64,000 bases of DNA from Chrysoperla carnea (taxonomy: Eukaryota > Arthropoda > Insecta > Neuroptera > Chrysopidae): contig NC_058340.1 in NCBI RefSeq assembly GCF_905475395.1, forward strand, positions 69,852,181 to 69,916,180, in the 5' to 3' direction. Of the stretch, positions 10,986-22,998 are shown one piece after another (the stretch's first letter is position 1; every line of letters begins with the position of its first letter). A program made the position numbers and the translations under genes. Below the pieces are notes generated by a model. It worked only from the letters and a program-made list of their open reading frames with translations. It made no database searches and was not told the origin of the DNA.

Positions 10986-12369
10986 AATAAATATTATTTT
11001 GAATGATTTATTTCATCAATTTTATTACACAAAAACAAGGGCGCTACCAGTCTGTGGTTCAGGGAGCAGAATGGTGAATCTATATAGTTTATAATGTAGA
11101 ATTTAAAAATTTTAAAATAAAAAAATTTAATTCTTATGTGATTCGTACTAGATTAAAAGTTGATGAGCAATCCCATAGATTTATCATCGCATTCTTTTAT
11201 CGCTGACTTTTTTAGGATATTAAAGATCATTGTACAAAGTACATCGAACATTCATTGACATTATTTAATACCATTTTTATTTATTTATTTGTATTGTTTT
11301 CAATAAAAAAAAGTTAACAGTTGGTAAAATACGACATATAATTATTACATTTGACTCTACTTCCGGTTGTGCGTAATATATCTAATATTTGATTTTTATA
11401 TAATAACAAACAAAACATGTCGTGATTACATTTTTAATTTCGGAGTCAATTAAAAACCATATGGAGTTTATTAACTTTTTTAACTATAAAAACTAATTTA
11501 AAAAAAAACTATTGACAGCTTCTAAAATCAGTATGCCCAAAAATTGGTAGTAAATATTGATGGAGATAATTGCAGTAGATTGATCTTGTAAAGATTCCTC
11601 AAGAGTTGAAGTTCAATCATTAGCTTTTATCAAGAATTTTGGGCGGATGCATGGGGGCGTTTTAGGTCATCAAACACTGTATTCTCCATTAAAATACATT
11701 TCAAATAGCGCTCAAATTTATAACATTCTTTTTTTTTTGATCGGTGGTTAATCATATCAAATAGTTATATCACTCGTTTCTCCTAAAAACTATCCAAATG
11801 GTTTTCTAAGTACACGGAGATTATTAATTCCTTATGTTAGTCAACCATTCATTGAGTGGTCTCGGTATAATAGAACACTCGAAATCGAATAAAAGTGGTA
11901 TCAAGTGGTTTTAATTTGTACGATTCAGAAAATAGTTTTAATTTATATTTAAAATTTTTGGAAAAATTTTTGAAAAAGAAACTAAAGTTTCTGTGATATT
12001 TTTTTTGTAAATACTTTCGTTAATTTCAGTACATTTTGATTGATTGGTTTTCTAATCGAATAACCTTAATCAAAGTACCAGAAATATAATAAAAATATGA
12101 TTTTATTATATATAAATTATTATAGGAATGAGTATTATATGATGACTTACATAATAACATTTTACGCTACTATCAATCGTAGAGTGGGTGATTTTGCACT
12201 TCCATATACAGATTAAAATAATTGTAAAAGGCTCGAAAATTGCTCATTTTAAACCATTTAAAGGCAATTTTTAAAAACCCTTTTGTATATCCCGCCAAAC
12301 CGTCACCAAATTAGCAACGAGTAACATACATTCTTTTATAAAAGTATGTACGATTATGTCTCCATTTTT
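10986..12369. other. Stretch with no supported gene
   Basis: AT-rich sequence without a convincing open frame, RNA gene or repeat structure on either strand. Confidence 0.5.
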
Positions 12370-12560
12370 TCAAAGGGGTACCCCTTAAAAAAAATTGCAA
12401 AAAAACGAGAAATTTTTTTAATCTCCAATTTCGATAAAACTCAGTATATAAGGTAATTTTGACCCAAAAAGTACAAAAATCGGATGCATTTAATGACTAG
12501 TCGAATAGTTTTTGAGATACGGAAAAAATCAAACCAAATATTGCGATTCTGGACCCAGCG
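12370..12560. repeat. Hairpin-type repeat (family D), partial copy
   Basis: Carries GATAAAACTCAGTATATAAG, TTTTGACCCAAAAAGTAC and GTTTTTGAGATACGG, matching the family copies near 16.9, 49.3 and 51.7 kb. Confidence 0.7.
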
Positions 12561-12794
12561 GTTTTAGCTGTGCTTTGAAGGATCAGTCAGCTTCCATTTA
12601 CATAAATATAGGATAGATACCATATGAGATCCATGGTTACCATCTTATATATATTATTTTGATTACACAAACAACCAAATACCCTTAGAAAGTGGATTTT
12701 AAGGCGTCAATTAGTCGTTATTATTTCTTCTCCACATTTCAACTTTCAACAAAATAAACTAATAAACTTTCGAAAACGTTACTTGATAGATTAA

Positions 12795-13195
12795 CCCTTA
12801 TTCGCACCGTGCGCGAGTTTCGTTTAAATGGTAACGATACACTACTTTAATTATAGAATTGTATGGATGCATATATAATTGTATGGATTGCATTTATGAC
12901 TTACATTGAAATTTTAATATTATTGTGTCACAAATTTAAATAAATAATCATGATAATTTATATTTGAAACATAGTATTTGTGTAATTTGATTTCTTATTT
13001 TCACAATTTTTTAATGCATTAAGTTTAATTAATTAGTATTTTTCAATAATTTTAATTTGACATTTCTATAACATTAACATGTAAAGAATTGCAAATTAGT
13101 CATAACAGCGTCCTTTAACGCCAAAATTTTCACTGGAAACGCTGGCATCGATTTTATTGTCCCTGCCATGACTACGCACACAACGAATATGCATG
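12795..13195. mobile_element. Short TIR element, family E, copy 1
   Basis: About 400 bp, matched by an inverted copy at 29540-29948. One end reads TATTCGCACCGTGCGTGAG-like and the other, reverse complemented, reads TATTCGTTGTGTGCGTAG, which gives imperfect terminal inverted repeats of about 16 bp. The interior is AT-rich and has no coding capacity. Confidence 0.7.
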
Positions 13196-13716
13196 CATAT
13201 AGACGTTATATGTGAAATTAAAACCACAAATATATAATATTTTTCCTACATATTATATATTTTATCGCTTCATATATGTATAATATTCCTTTGCCTGGTT
13301 TGTTATTGTCAATCATTAAGCATACGATGACTTATTACACAATATTTTTATTAATTGTGTGAATTTGTACACTTGTTCTGTCGATACCTTATGAATGGTA
13401 TCTATGTATGTACGACGTATATTACGTATACGATTATTTTATATCGATAACTGTTATCATGTTCGATATATTATGCATTGCTTGCTTGCTTGCTGTAGGG
13501 GTTTTTACATCGGGTACAATAGATATTAGGAGGTTTATATAGGAAGAATGGAAATATATGGGGGTGTAAGAGGGTGGTATATATCTTAATAAATATGTGA
13601 GCTTTTGTTGAAAAGCTAAGTTTTATAAAAGTATATTATATGATGGATATATTCTTTTATAAAGCATTGACATTTTAAAGTGAAATGAGGTTGTGAAGCT
13701 AAATTTGTAAGCCAGG
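13196..13716. other. Stretch with no supported gene
   Basis: AT-rich, with TATATA runs and a short CTTG repeat near 13482. Nothing recognisable. Confidence 0.5.
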
Positions 13717-14075
13717 TTATGTTAGGTTAGAGTGGCTGTCCTGTGGTAGGACACTCTTAGACCATAGGGTCCGTTGTGATATCGAAAAGGGTTGGCCCAT
13801 TCCCGGCCACTACTACTTGCAGCCGTTTAAGAACAGCAGGAGAGCTTTAGGTCGGAGAGGTCGTCAAAGAGAGGCTGGCTCAAGTAAGTCCATCTCTTCA
13901 TGACATGAGCTGGGCAGTGACAGAGAAGATGAGACATTGTCTCCTCCTTCTCACCGCTGTGACAGCTCCTGCAGTAGTCGTGATACACTGCCAGGCCTAA
14001 GCGTTCAGCATGCTTGCCGCCTAACCAGAAGTAGTAAGCCAACAATACCTTAAAATTTGGTTTATGGAAATACAT
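13717..14075 (-). mobile_element. 3' end of a non-LTR retrotransposon (LINE)
   Basis: A minus-strand frame (14075-13827) encodes HAERLGLAVYHDYCRSC and ETMSHLLCHCPA, the cysteine/histidine motif found at the C-terminus of jockey- and R1-type LINE polyproteins. The non-coding tail runs to about 13717 and ends in CTCTAACCTAACATAACC, a CCTAA-like run. It is 5'-truncated. Related fragments lie at 43324-43640 (same strand) and 54143-54276 (opposite strand). Confidence 0.85.
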
Positions 14076-14420
14076 ATAACTGTCTTTATTTTTAAGGAAA
14101 GTTATTCGAAACTAGATCATGAATTTACAATCAAAATACGTCATCCAAAACTATTTCTCTCTATACCTTATTAATATGAATTTTTTCGCCTTTCTGTCTT
14201 TCTCAGATATCATGCACTCTCACTCCCATGGATATACCTTAAAAATGTTCCCAAAAAATTACGTTTTCTTAGGATCATCTTTAAATCATATATGTGTACC
14301 CATCTACGTTTTTAAGTTAACAACGATAGCTCGGACCGAAGAATTGCCCCGAACAGCTAACGCGATTTTACAGATTCTAAGAAACAAAGAACTTGAACCT
14401 AAAGAAATAAAAAAAGGTAT

Positions 14421-14528
14421 TCATTGACACATTTTTAATACTCGACGCGCTAATTCTTGAAACTGCTTACGGAAGCGAAATTTCTTAATGCGCCTTTGCT
14501 TCTCAGAGCTAAGTATTCCATCTTTATG
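14421..14528 (-). other. Short basic open frame, possible exon remnant
   Basis: A 35-codon minus-strand frame ends at TGA (14423-14421) and encodes a strikingly basic segment, EKQRRIKKFRFRKQF followed by QELARRVLKM. Its composition is unlike the surrounding AT-driven frames. I could not link it to further exons and do not recognise the family. It may be the end of a degraded gene copy, or chance. Confidence 0.25.
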
Positions 14529-15097
14529 TCAACATTAAACATTTGATTGGCTAAATTTTCTTTTTTTTTCGCAGTTTGATGGGATGAGCTTAGAAACACC
14601 AATGTATGGACAGTTAAAAATTATGGGCTCAGAAAGTGAAGAGAGTGCATTTCAGTGTCTAAAAAAGTAAAAACGTAAGCCACGTTGAAGGGCTAAGTTA
14701 GTTCGAAAGTCTTCTTTAATTCATCCCAAACAAGGTGAGTGTAGACACAATTTATATCTTTAGGAGACGAATATTGTATTAACAGCCAATGAAATCTAAA
14801 GAGAGAGATCTAAAGCTTCCTGAACTTCAATTCCCTCATTATCCCTTTGACCACTCTTTATGATTGTAAACCTAAGTATCTATTCGATAACTCGATTGAA
14901 ACGAGCTTTACTGAAGTTCAGATCAAAAGTCTATTTAGTGGCTAAAGGAAAAAGCCTATAATCGGGCAAAGCAGAATAATAGTGTGATAATTGTTTATAA
15001 ACTTCGAATTGTCCAGCTGAATGAATATAAAGAGTACGCAGACAAAAGTTTAAAAAAAAAGTTAAAAAAAACTTCCACCGTGACAATGTTTGCACAT
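14529..15097. other. Stretch with no supported gene
   Basis: Somewhat richer in G and C than the neighbourhood, but no coding exon could be supported on either strand. Confidence 0.45.
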
Positions 15098-15169
15098 TGC
15101 CGTGACCAGGATTCGAACCTGGGTTACTACGGCCACAACGTAGGGTCCTAACCACTAGACGATCACGGC
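15098..15169 (-). tRNA. tRNA-His (GTG), single copy
   Basis: 72 nt, consensus sequence, anticodon GTG, all four stems intact. The leader ends ACAAGTCTTCCAATA. The trailer has the CAATGT/ACATTG hairpin and GTCACGGTGGAAG, followed at once by a run of eight T residues. Confidence 0.97.
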
Positions 15170-16844
15170 TATTGGAAGACTTGTGTCTCGATACAAAATA
15201 CAAGAATCAGGTAATGTTAATCTTTTTATCCATAAGTACGAACTACTTTATTAGATAATCTGCATTATTTTTTGAAGAAAGTCATCTTGTTTTATTCAAA
15301 TTTACAAAATAATAAAATCAAAAAGTTTACTTCTCGTTGCTAACACGCAGCATATTTTTGATGTAATCTTTTATAAATTATTTGATTTGAACATGTAAAA
15401 TATAGAACCGATGCTCATTGTATCAAAACCAGGCATTATCTTTAATCTTTGTTATAGCAATAGATATCATCAATATCTATTATATCTCCTCTATAATATA
15501 TCTCCTCACTTGGTTTTTTTTGTCCCTATGTTTCGTTATCACTTTCGTTATCACGTTTTAACATTTATAGGATAAGAGATAGACGAAAAATTAAACAAGC
15601 TTAACAAGCTAGTGTCTTGATGTCGATTTTAAAGTATCTTTCGATATAATTTGAAAATGTGCGAGAATAGAAGATCTCAAATAAAAATTATAATCGATTG
15701 ATAAATATGAAAGATATACTCAATTAAATAATTTTATTCGGATGTTATTCCTCTCTTTCTATTTGTACATTTAAATCCTTCATATTTTTGTATCTTTGAT
15801 GTTATCCAATAACTGATATGATTTCGCATGATGTTTTGGTTACACTAACGCAATAAAAAAAGTTTAGGATACATGCCTATTATTTTTGTGTGAATATTCC
15901 GATGTTATTAGCTGAAACGTACATTTTGGTTTTTGAAGTTTATAGATGGTTAGTTCATGATGAAACTAACTGTTCATATTTCTAAATCTAGTTTTTTAGA
16001 TGTTTTTGGGTAATCTAAGCAATCGCACCTAGTATAGGCATTATATTATAACGAAAACAGATTAAACATTTTTATAATACGGTGAGCTCCTGATCTAATA
16101 TCGAATATTATAATCATCATCGGAAATTGAATATTTATTGACAGAAACATGTGCTACAATGATAAAGTATTTTTTTATTATGGGACAGGAGGACGCATAA
16201 CTATGACATTGGATAAAAAATAAAGTTATACGAATAAATTTCATGGTTATTTCTTTTAAACTTTTTTGATTTGATTATTATTATATTAATATTTTATTTT
16301 TTATAAAATCAATCCATATTGTTTGAATAAATTTGTATACAAAATTTTTGCTGTGTCAATATTTTGTGGGTTTACAGGCAGTACCTATACATAATTTATA
16401 AGAATAAACCTTTCTAAGCTTCTCAATACGAAATCATTCAGTCGAAATATTTCGACAATCTTTGTTTAATCGTTAAATAAACACGTTTTTCTATTGTGCT
16501 TTAAACCAGCTTATATCTAAATCACTATTTACTAGCGGAAAATTTGTTACGCTATAATTGAGCTATAAAAATCATACAAAATGTTGAGGAGGTAAAGTTT
16601 GGAAAGACCGTCATGTATCTTGAATCGAAATAATGTTTCTGTATTGCGAATTCTTAATGTTCTCATTATTTTGTTATATTTTATAGGTCACTATGAGATG
16701 TAGTTTGAACCTGAAAAAACTCCAACTAACCCCGAGTCTATCAAAAAGAAATTGAAACTTTTACTGAACGTTTTAAGTATGAAATGCCTTTAAAAGAAAC
16801 TTGCAAATTTTAAAATTTATCAGTCACACACCTTCTATAGTGCG
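15170..16844. other. Stretch with no supported gene
   Basis: About 1.7 kb of AT-rich sequence. No coding frame longer than about 60 codons and no recognisable repeat. Confidence 0.5.
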
Positions 16845-17225
16845 CTTCTCGAAAAATGAACTGTACAATTTGATGAAACTCGGTGGATGGGGTAATTTTG
16901 ACCAAAAAAGTATAAAAATCAGGTTAATTTAATGATTGGATACAGAGTTTCAAAGATATCGCTATATTTGGATCGATTTTAGTCCGTATCTCAAAAACTA
17001 TTCGACCAGTCATCAGATGCATCCGATTTTTGTACTTTTTGAATCAAAATTATCTTATATACTGAGTTTTATCGAAATTGTAATTTTTTAAGGGGTATCC
17101 TTTGAAAAAATCGAGAAAATCGGAATAAAAAATTTTGTTTTGGATTTTGATGAAACTCGATGGATGGGGTGATCCAAAAAGTATAAAAATCAGGTTAATT
17201 TAATGATTGGACTTATAGAAAGTTA
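16845..17225. repeat. Hairpin-type repeat (family D)
   Basis: Sense blocks (GATGAAACTCGGTGGATGGGG, GGTAATTTTGACC) and antisense blocks (GAATCAAAATTATCTTATATA, TGAGTTTTATCGAAATTG) of the same unit alternate, so single strands can fold back. GATGGATGGGGTGATCC shows a third sense block near 17160. Confidence 0.7.
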
Positions 17226-17990
17226 CAATGTCAGCGAGTATCATGGGAAAAACTTCATTTTCGAAAAAGTTCCCCGCCAAAAAATTGAAATCCCTAAAAT
17301 TGTGAACAAAAAAGAGAATAAGTGAGGGCTATAACGTGATAGCCTTTGTTTTTAAAGGAAAAATTGCCCAGCAAAATCGGCGAGTATCCGCTAGTCTAAT
17401 CTATAAATATAATATTATGAACAGAAAATTCGCAAAATCGTCGAATCAGGGAATCCAACATAAAAATACGAACATATTGACATTTCTAATTACAATTACA
17501 GATAAGATAACCCTCTCTTTCAGTCTCAAATAACATATAAATTTTTTATTTTTAAATACAAAGTGATTTGTATTACTCAATAAATAATTACACCAACAAC
17601 GATAATTATTATTATAAAAAAATACACGCACTTATATAATAGACCACCCCCTAATATTTATCTTGGATATTTATAAGAAAGGGGTTGTGTTATTATTTTA
17701 ACTAAGGGTTGTTACAATTATTATTTAAACACTCAACAAAAATAGGAGAGTTATTATTTTGTAAAACATATGTTGTAATTCACATCTTCAAAGGAAAAGT
17801 TAATTTTTTTGGGGCATGTATAAAAATATACGCATACTTCCGTAAAACGGAACTTCCAATATTTATAGAAACTTCTAAAAGTGATTTGTTTGAAAACATT
17901 CATCTTTTTTAAAAGGGTGAAGATTTTTACTTCATGTTCCATGCAAAAGAAACTAAAAATTTAACTTCCACTCTGACAATGTATGCACAT
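17226..17990. other. Stretch with no supported gene
   Basis: AT-rich. Several 60-codon open frames on both strands (17336-17942) overlap each other and lack any motif. Confidence 0.5.
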
Positions 17991-18062
17991 TGCCGTGACC
18001 AGGATTCGAACCTGGGTTACTACGGCCACAACGTAGGGTCCTAACCACTAGACGATCACGGC
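17991..18062 (-). tRNA. tRNA-His (GTG), array copy
   Basis: 72 nt, consensus sequence, anticodon GTG. First of three minus-strand copies spaced 177 bp apart. The trailer hairpin stem CAATGT/ACATTG is kept but its loop reads GCAT. Confidence 0.97.
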
Positions 18063-18167
18063 TCTTCGAAGTGATGGTAAAATATATTTATCTGAAGATG
18101 TTGTGTTAAAAATAACCAAGCAAAAACAACTAAAAATTTAACCTCCATCGTGACAATGTATGCACAT

Positions 18168-18239
18168 TGCCGTGACCAGGATTCGAACCTGGGTTACTAC
18201 GGCCACAACGTAGGGTCCTAACCACTAGACGATCACGGC
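18168..18239 (-). tRNA. tRNA-His (GTG), array copy
   Basis: 72 nt, consensus sequence, anticodon GTG, exactly 177 bp from the previous copy. The trailer hairpin has loop GCAT. The spacer matches that of the plus-strand arrays at 20.8-21.5 kb and 26.3-26.6 kb. Confidence 0.97.
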
Positions 18240-18344
18240 TCTTGGAAGTGATGGTAAAATATATTTATCTGAGGATGTTCTGTTAAAAATAACCAAGCAA
18301 AAGAAATTAAAAAAATAACTTCCACCGTGACAATGTTTGCACAT

Positions 18345-18416
18345 TGCCGTGACCAGGATTCGAACCTGTGTTACTACGGCCACAACGTAGGGTCCTAACC
18401 ACTAGACGATCATGGC
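18345..18416 (-). tRNA. tRNA-His (GTG), array copy with two stem mismatches, possibly dead
   Basis: 72 nt, 177 bp from the previous copy. Two differences from the consensus fall in stems. The fourth acceptor base is A instead of G, giving an A-C mismatch. The first T-stem base is A instead of C, giving an A-G mismatch that also sits in the internal B-box region. The anticodon GTG is intact. Function is doubtful. Confidence 0.85.
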
Positions 18417-20796
18417 TATTGGAAGACTCTATAAGCAATAAAAAGAATACTTACTAAAAATTTATTAACAACGTTATTGATGTAAACTTTAAAGAACAGA
18501 ATACAAGGGGACAGTGGAAAACTTTGAGAGTGATATTGACTATCTGGTTCAATTAAACCATCATTTTTGTACCCCGATAGATAGGTCTCATCCTTTTTAT
18601 TTGAAATTTCCTTGGTGCACGTACATCCTTAACCATATATCTCAAAACTCAGATTGAAGAATCATCCGATTTTTTTCAGGATGATGTTTTTGAAAGGTTT
18701 TACAATTGATATAGAAATATTAATTATTATAAATTATTTGTTTTTACTCACATAAATCAGAATTTTTGTTTAAGACCTCAGAGATTTTTTCAAATCTCTC
18801 AGGTATTTTAAGATAAGTTTTCCCGTCTCATTTTTATATGAATATTTATCATTTATAGCTTTATTTTTGACCATCTACGATTAAATACATACACGCGTTA
18901 TTAATGAATGATGATCGTAAAATATATATGGCACACGACTGGCCGCGTGCCTAAATGTAATTAATCAAAAATTGTCGCTTCCTAAATCAATTTCACGCTG
19001 CAGTGTTTTATAAACAGGTGATAATAATTTTTGGTGTATGTAGTTAATTATGATATTCATTGCATTGATTTAAAAAGGGGAGTTGTTTTAACTTTAGTGG
19101 CTCGATTGATTTCATAATTGTTTGTAGGTACTCGTAATTTAAGTTTTGGTGGCTTTATTATTTATAAAGATAGGTAACCGTTTTGTAAGATATTATCAAA
19201 TATATGAACTTCAGATTTCGATTAAAAATTTGAATAGTTTTTTTCAAGAAAGCTCTTTCTTCTTCTTTACTTTTTTTCTTACTGCTCACGTCATTGCTTA
19301 GCGTTCTCAATTGCGGTGTATTCTTTTTCACGGATTCCGGGAAAACTTTGATTACTCCCCCAATCTTAAGATTGATAGATATCAATTTTTGGTTATTCTA
19401 AAAGTTAAATGGGATATTGAAATATTCTTAGTTAAATGAGATGTTCTGAAAATAAAAATTTCTTCTTTTTTTTTGAAGATTTGATTTTTTTCCAATCCAA
19501 TTTAAACTCAATTCATTCATTTTTCGAAAATATGAGGTTATTGCGATTTTCTTGAAATTTGAAGGTTATTTTGCAATCTTCGGGGTTCAATAGCAAACAA
19601 AATCGATGCATGAATTTATACAAAAACTATTCTTCTTATTCGCTCTCAATTCGATCAATAGAAGCAGAGATATTCAAGAAAAAACAATGCAGAGATAAAT
19701 TGTCCCAAAGCCGCGTGTAGAAGGTCGTGTGGAACATTCCGGAACCGGAAAACTCCTTTACTCTGTTTCTTACAACGAAAGAAACGTATTAAAAATAAAA
19801 TTAACCTTCTTCCAAAATTTTCCGAATTGATTATCAAAATCCGATAGATTTACCCCACTAGCATATAAAGTCTCAACGATGATGTAGTTAGTTATTGAGA
19901 CGTAGCGTCAATAAACCAAAAATTTTGTAGAACATGATTTTTCGGGTATTGCTTTTATGGATTTTTGTTGGATCCTTCACAGTATAAGCGCGATGCACTT
20001 ATCTATTTTATAATACTTATCAATTCGTTTTGGCAACAATTCTAAAATAAAATTTCAATGGTTCAAGCCAAAGAAAGGATTCAATTTGATTAAAATTTAA
20101 ATTACAATACAAGTCTTCATTTTTTATGTATAAATATTTTTATCAAGTCATCATTTAACCATTATGTAAATCAAGGGTATAGTTTTTTTTTTAACCCTTA
20201 ACAGTTCAATAATTTTATCAATATATTTTTTGATCTTAATTATGTATGCACCCTGTATATGTGATTGAAAAAGGTGTTACATGCTGTATATAATACTCTT
20301 TGATCTATTTTTAATGATTTGTTGATTTTTGGTACATTCAGTACCACAAAATATGTTATTTGAATTAAAATATTGGTTCTTGATTTTTTTTAACATAAGC
20401 TTGTAGTATATAATTGCTGTAAATTCTAGCTTGAGATTTTAGTATTTTTTCAAAGCTTCCAGTTAGACAAATTTTTGGGACCCCAAATTCGGATAAATTC
20501 AATATCTATATTTGGATTTTAAGATCGTTGGTTAAATAATCGATCCAAATGTGATAATGAAAGGTATTTATTTAAATTGAAGGTTAAAAAAAATAGTTAT
20601 GAAAAGGTACATAGCTCAATATCTTTTACCTCAATACAAAATTGACTGTATGAATTTCTGGTACCTGAATCTAATTTTCTTCTTCCAAACCTTTTGCGGT
20701 TTGTCATTGTTACACTTAATCGATATTTAGAAAGTATATTAATTTTAGATTTATTAAACTGATTTTTATTTTAGCTTCTTATCATGTCTTCCAATA
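18417..20796. other. Centre of the divergent tRNA cluster, no supported gene
   Basis: About 2.4 kb between the minus-strand and plus-strand tRNA-His arrays. Open frames at 19158-19385 and 19655-19837 (minus) are short and without motif. No shared promoter element was recognised, and tRNA genes normally use internal promoters. Confidence 0.5.
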
Positions 20797-20868
20797 GCCG
20801 TGATCGTCTAGTGGTTAGGACCCTACGTTGTGGCCGTAGTAACCCAGGTTCGAATCCTGGTCACGGCA
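20797..20868 (+). tRNA. tRNA-His (GTG), array copy
   Basis: 72 nt, consensus sequence, anticodon GTG. First of the plus-strand array. The trailer reads TTACGGTAGAAG where single copies have TCACGGTGGAAG, and a T-run follows. Confidence 0.97.
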
Positions 20869-20973
20869 ATGTGCAAACATTGTTACGGTAGAAGTTAATT
20901 TTTTAGTTTCTTTTGCTTGGTTATTTTTAACAGAACATCTTCAGATAAATATATTTTACCATCACTTTCAATA

Positions 20974-21045
20974 GCCGTGATCGTCTAGTGGTTAGGACCC
21001 TACGTTGTGGCCGTAGTAACCCAGGTTCGAATCCTGGTCACGGCA
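20974..21045 (+). tRNA. tRNA-His (GTG), array copy
   Basis: 72 nt, consensus sequence, 177 bp from the previous copy. The trailer hairpin has a five-base loop (GCAAA) with the stem unchanged. The trailer then reads CCACGGGAAG. Confidence 0.97.
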
Positions 21046-21149
21046 ATGTGCAAAACATTGCCACGGGAAGTGAAATTTTTAGTTGTTTTTGCTTGACTAT
21101 TTTTAACAGAACATCTTCAGATAAATATATTTTACCATCACTTCCAAGA

Positions 21150-21221
21150 GCCGTGATCGTCTAGTGGTTAGGACCCTACGTTGTGGCCGTAGTAGCCCAG
21201 GTTCGAATCCTGGTCACGGCA
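21150..21221 (+). tRNA. tRNA-His (GTG), array copy
   Basis: 72 nt, 176 bp from the previous copy. A single A-to-G change in the variable region (GTAGCCC) leaves every stem intact. The leader has CCAAGA instead of CCAATA. Confidence 0.95.
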
Positions 21222-21326
21222 ATGTGCAAACATTGTTACGGTAGAAGTTAATTTTTTAGTTTCTTTTGCTTGGTTATTTTTAACAGAACATCTTCCGATA
21301 AATATATTTTACCATCACTTTCAATA

Positions 21327-21398
21327 GCCGTGATCGTCTAGTGGTTAGGACCCTACGTTGTGGCCGTAGTAACCCAGGTTCGAATCCTGGTCACGGCA
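21327..21398 (+). tRNA. tRNA-His (GTG), array copy
   Basis: 72 nt, consensus sequence, 177 bp from the previous copy. The trailer is of the CCACGGGAAG type, so the array alternates two trailer types, suggesting duplication of a two-unit block. Confidence 0.97.
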
Positions 21399-21501
21399 AT
21401 GTGCAAACATTGCCACGGGAAGTGAAATTTTTAGTTGTTTTTGCTTGACTCTTTTTAACAGAACATCTTCAGGTAAATATATTTTACCATCACTTCCAAT
21501 A

Positions 21502-21566
21502 GCCGTGATCGTCTAGTGGTTAGGACCCCATACGTTGTGGCCACGGTAGTAGCCTAGGTTCGAATT
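21502..21566 (+). pseudogene. Truncated tRNA-His at the array end
   Basis: 175 bp from the previous copy. The 5' half matches, the anticodon arm carries extra bases on both sides (CCCCATACG and CCACGGTAG), and the sequence leaves the tRNA within the T-arm, so the T-stem 3' strand and the acceptor 3' strand are missing. It marks the right border of the array. Confidence 0.9.
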
Positions 21567-22407
21567 ATTATTTTATTTTTTGTTAAAAACACATTGTTTC
21601 ATCGGGCGAAACAATACCGTACGATGAAACTTATAGTAAAAATATTAAATCTGAACAAATTCGAAACAAATCGATTAAATTTTATTTTATTTTAAAACAA
21701 GTTTATAGTAAATTTAATATTAAACACAAATAAATTGCTAAACTATTGAATTAAATAAATACAAAAATGACATACCTCGACCAAATCGAATAAGAAAATT
21801 TTAACCCAAACACGTTTTGCAAAAATTTCACAAACTACACTCCTAGAATCTATCAACGATAAAACACTAGTTGTATTTTTCTTGAATTATGACAGAAAAT
21901 TATGATAAAATAATTCTTTCTTTCGATACAAAATTACAAATACAAAAAAAAAAAACCAGCCCCTATGAAATAATTTCCAAACCACAATATTAATTCTTAT
22001 TGGTTTTTACCCTTCATTGTATATACAATCGTATACATTCGATTGGCTAACTTTCGTTAAGGGTGGAGTTTAGATACATAATAAAATCAACTTGTTTTGT
22101 GTCACTTAAGGGTTGTAGGGTGGTTTTATATGTATATACCATTATTTAAACACAAAAAACGTCATTTGTGGAATGAGAGTTCTTCGTGCGGATGAAAAAG
22201 TTGTGTGGTTTTTTGAACTTAAATGTCGTACAAGTCAGCCAACAAATTATATACCCTTATAGATATCTATCTTTTGTTTTTAATCAATTTTCTATAACTA
22301 TAATGCTTGTTTATGTTCGAACAATTTCGAATAAATGTTGTATGCGGATAAATTATTAATTTTTTTTACGTCTATATACGGTGGAACCTGGATAACTCGA
22401 ACTTCAA
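21567..22407. other. Stretch with no supported gene
   Basis: AT-rich. A small inverted motif GTTTCATCG and CGATGAAAC lies near 21597-21628. No open frame of interest. Confidence 0.5.
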
Positions 22408-22998
22408 GGTAAATGTAACAAGTGAAAACAAACAATTGACTGAGTTAATTGTTGAAATACCATGTATAGACAGTGTTGATGAAGCAATCGTTTGTTTTTT
22501 GACGTCACGTTAATAAAAAAAGATATCCTTTTAAATAGCTACACACACACTGATATTCCCATATTAATGCATACTATAAAATTTGCACCTAATAAGCGCC
22601 CTCGTGGGTAAACAGTGAAGTTTACAAAAAAAATTTTCAAACAAAAGTTGTTTATTTTTTTATAAAGAACATTTTTTACATTTAAACTTTTGTTCTATCT
22701 CTAACGGTTTACAAGATGGGTCCTACGGACCCAAGACCCAATTGACCCATATTGCTCATTTACGAACTTGACCTCAGTTTTTAGGTCCTGAGTACGCTAT
22801 AAAAATTTCATCTTGATATCTCTTTTCGTTTTTGAGTTATCGTGTCCACAGACGGACGGACGGACGGGCGGACACCCGGAAATGGACTAATTAGATGATT
22901 CTATGAACACCTATATCAAAATTTTTTTCGTAGCATGAATATTTTTAGGCGTTACAAACTTTGGACTAAACTTAATATACTATGTATATTTCATATAT
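22408..22998 (+). repeat. Interspersed repeat family B, copy 2 (longest plus-strand copy)
   Basis: Contains the full run of family blocks: AACAATTGACTGAGTTAATTG, CTCTAACGGTTTACAAGATGG, TTTTTGAGTTATCGTGTCC, a GGAC/CGGA microsatellite and a TATATTTCATATATACATGG end. Compared with copy 1 it keeps about 75 bp that copy 1 lacks around the microsatellite. Confidence 0.85.

Larger units (their letters stand above)
20780..21566 (+). repeat. 177-bp tandem array of tRNA-His units
   Basis: Five units at 175-177 bp spacing, each with a tRNA, a trailer hairpin, a spacer containing CTTGACTATTTTTAACAGAA and ATATATTTTACCATCACTT, and the next leader. The same spacer links the three minus-strand copies at 17.99-18.42 kb and the two copies at 26.34-26.58 kb, so all three arrays come from one ancestor and one was inverted. 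Confidence 0.93.
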
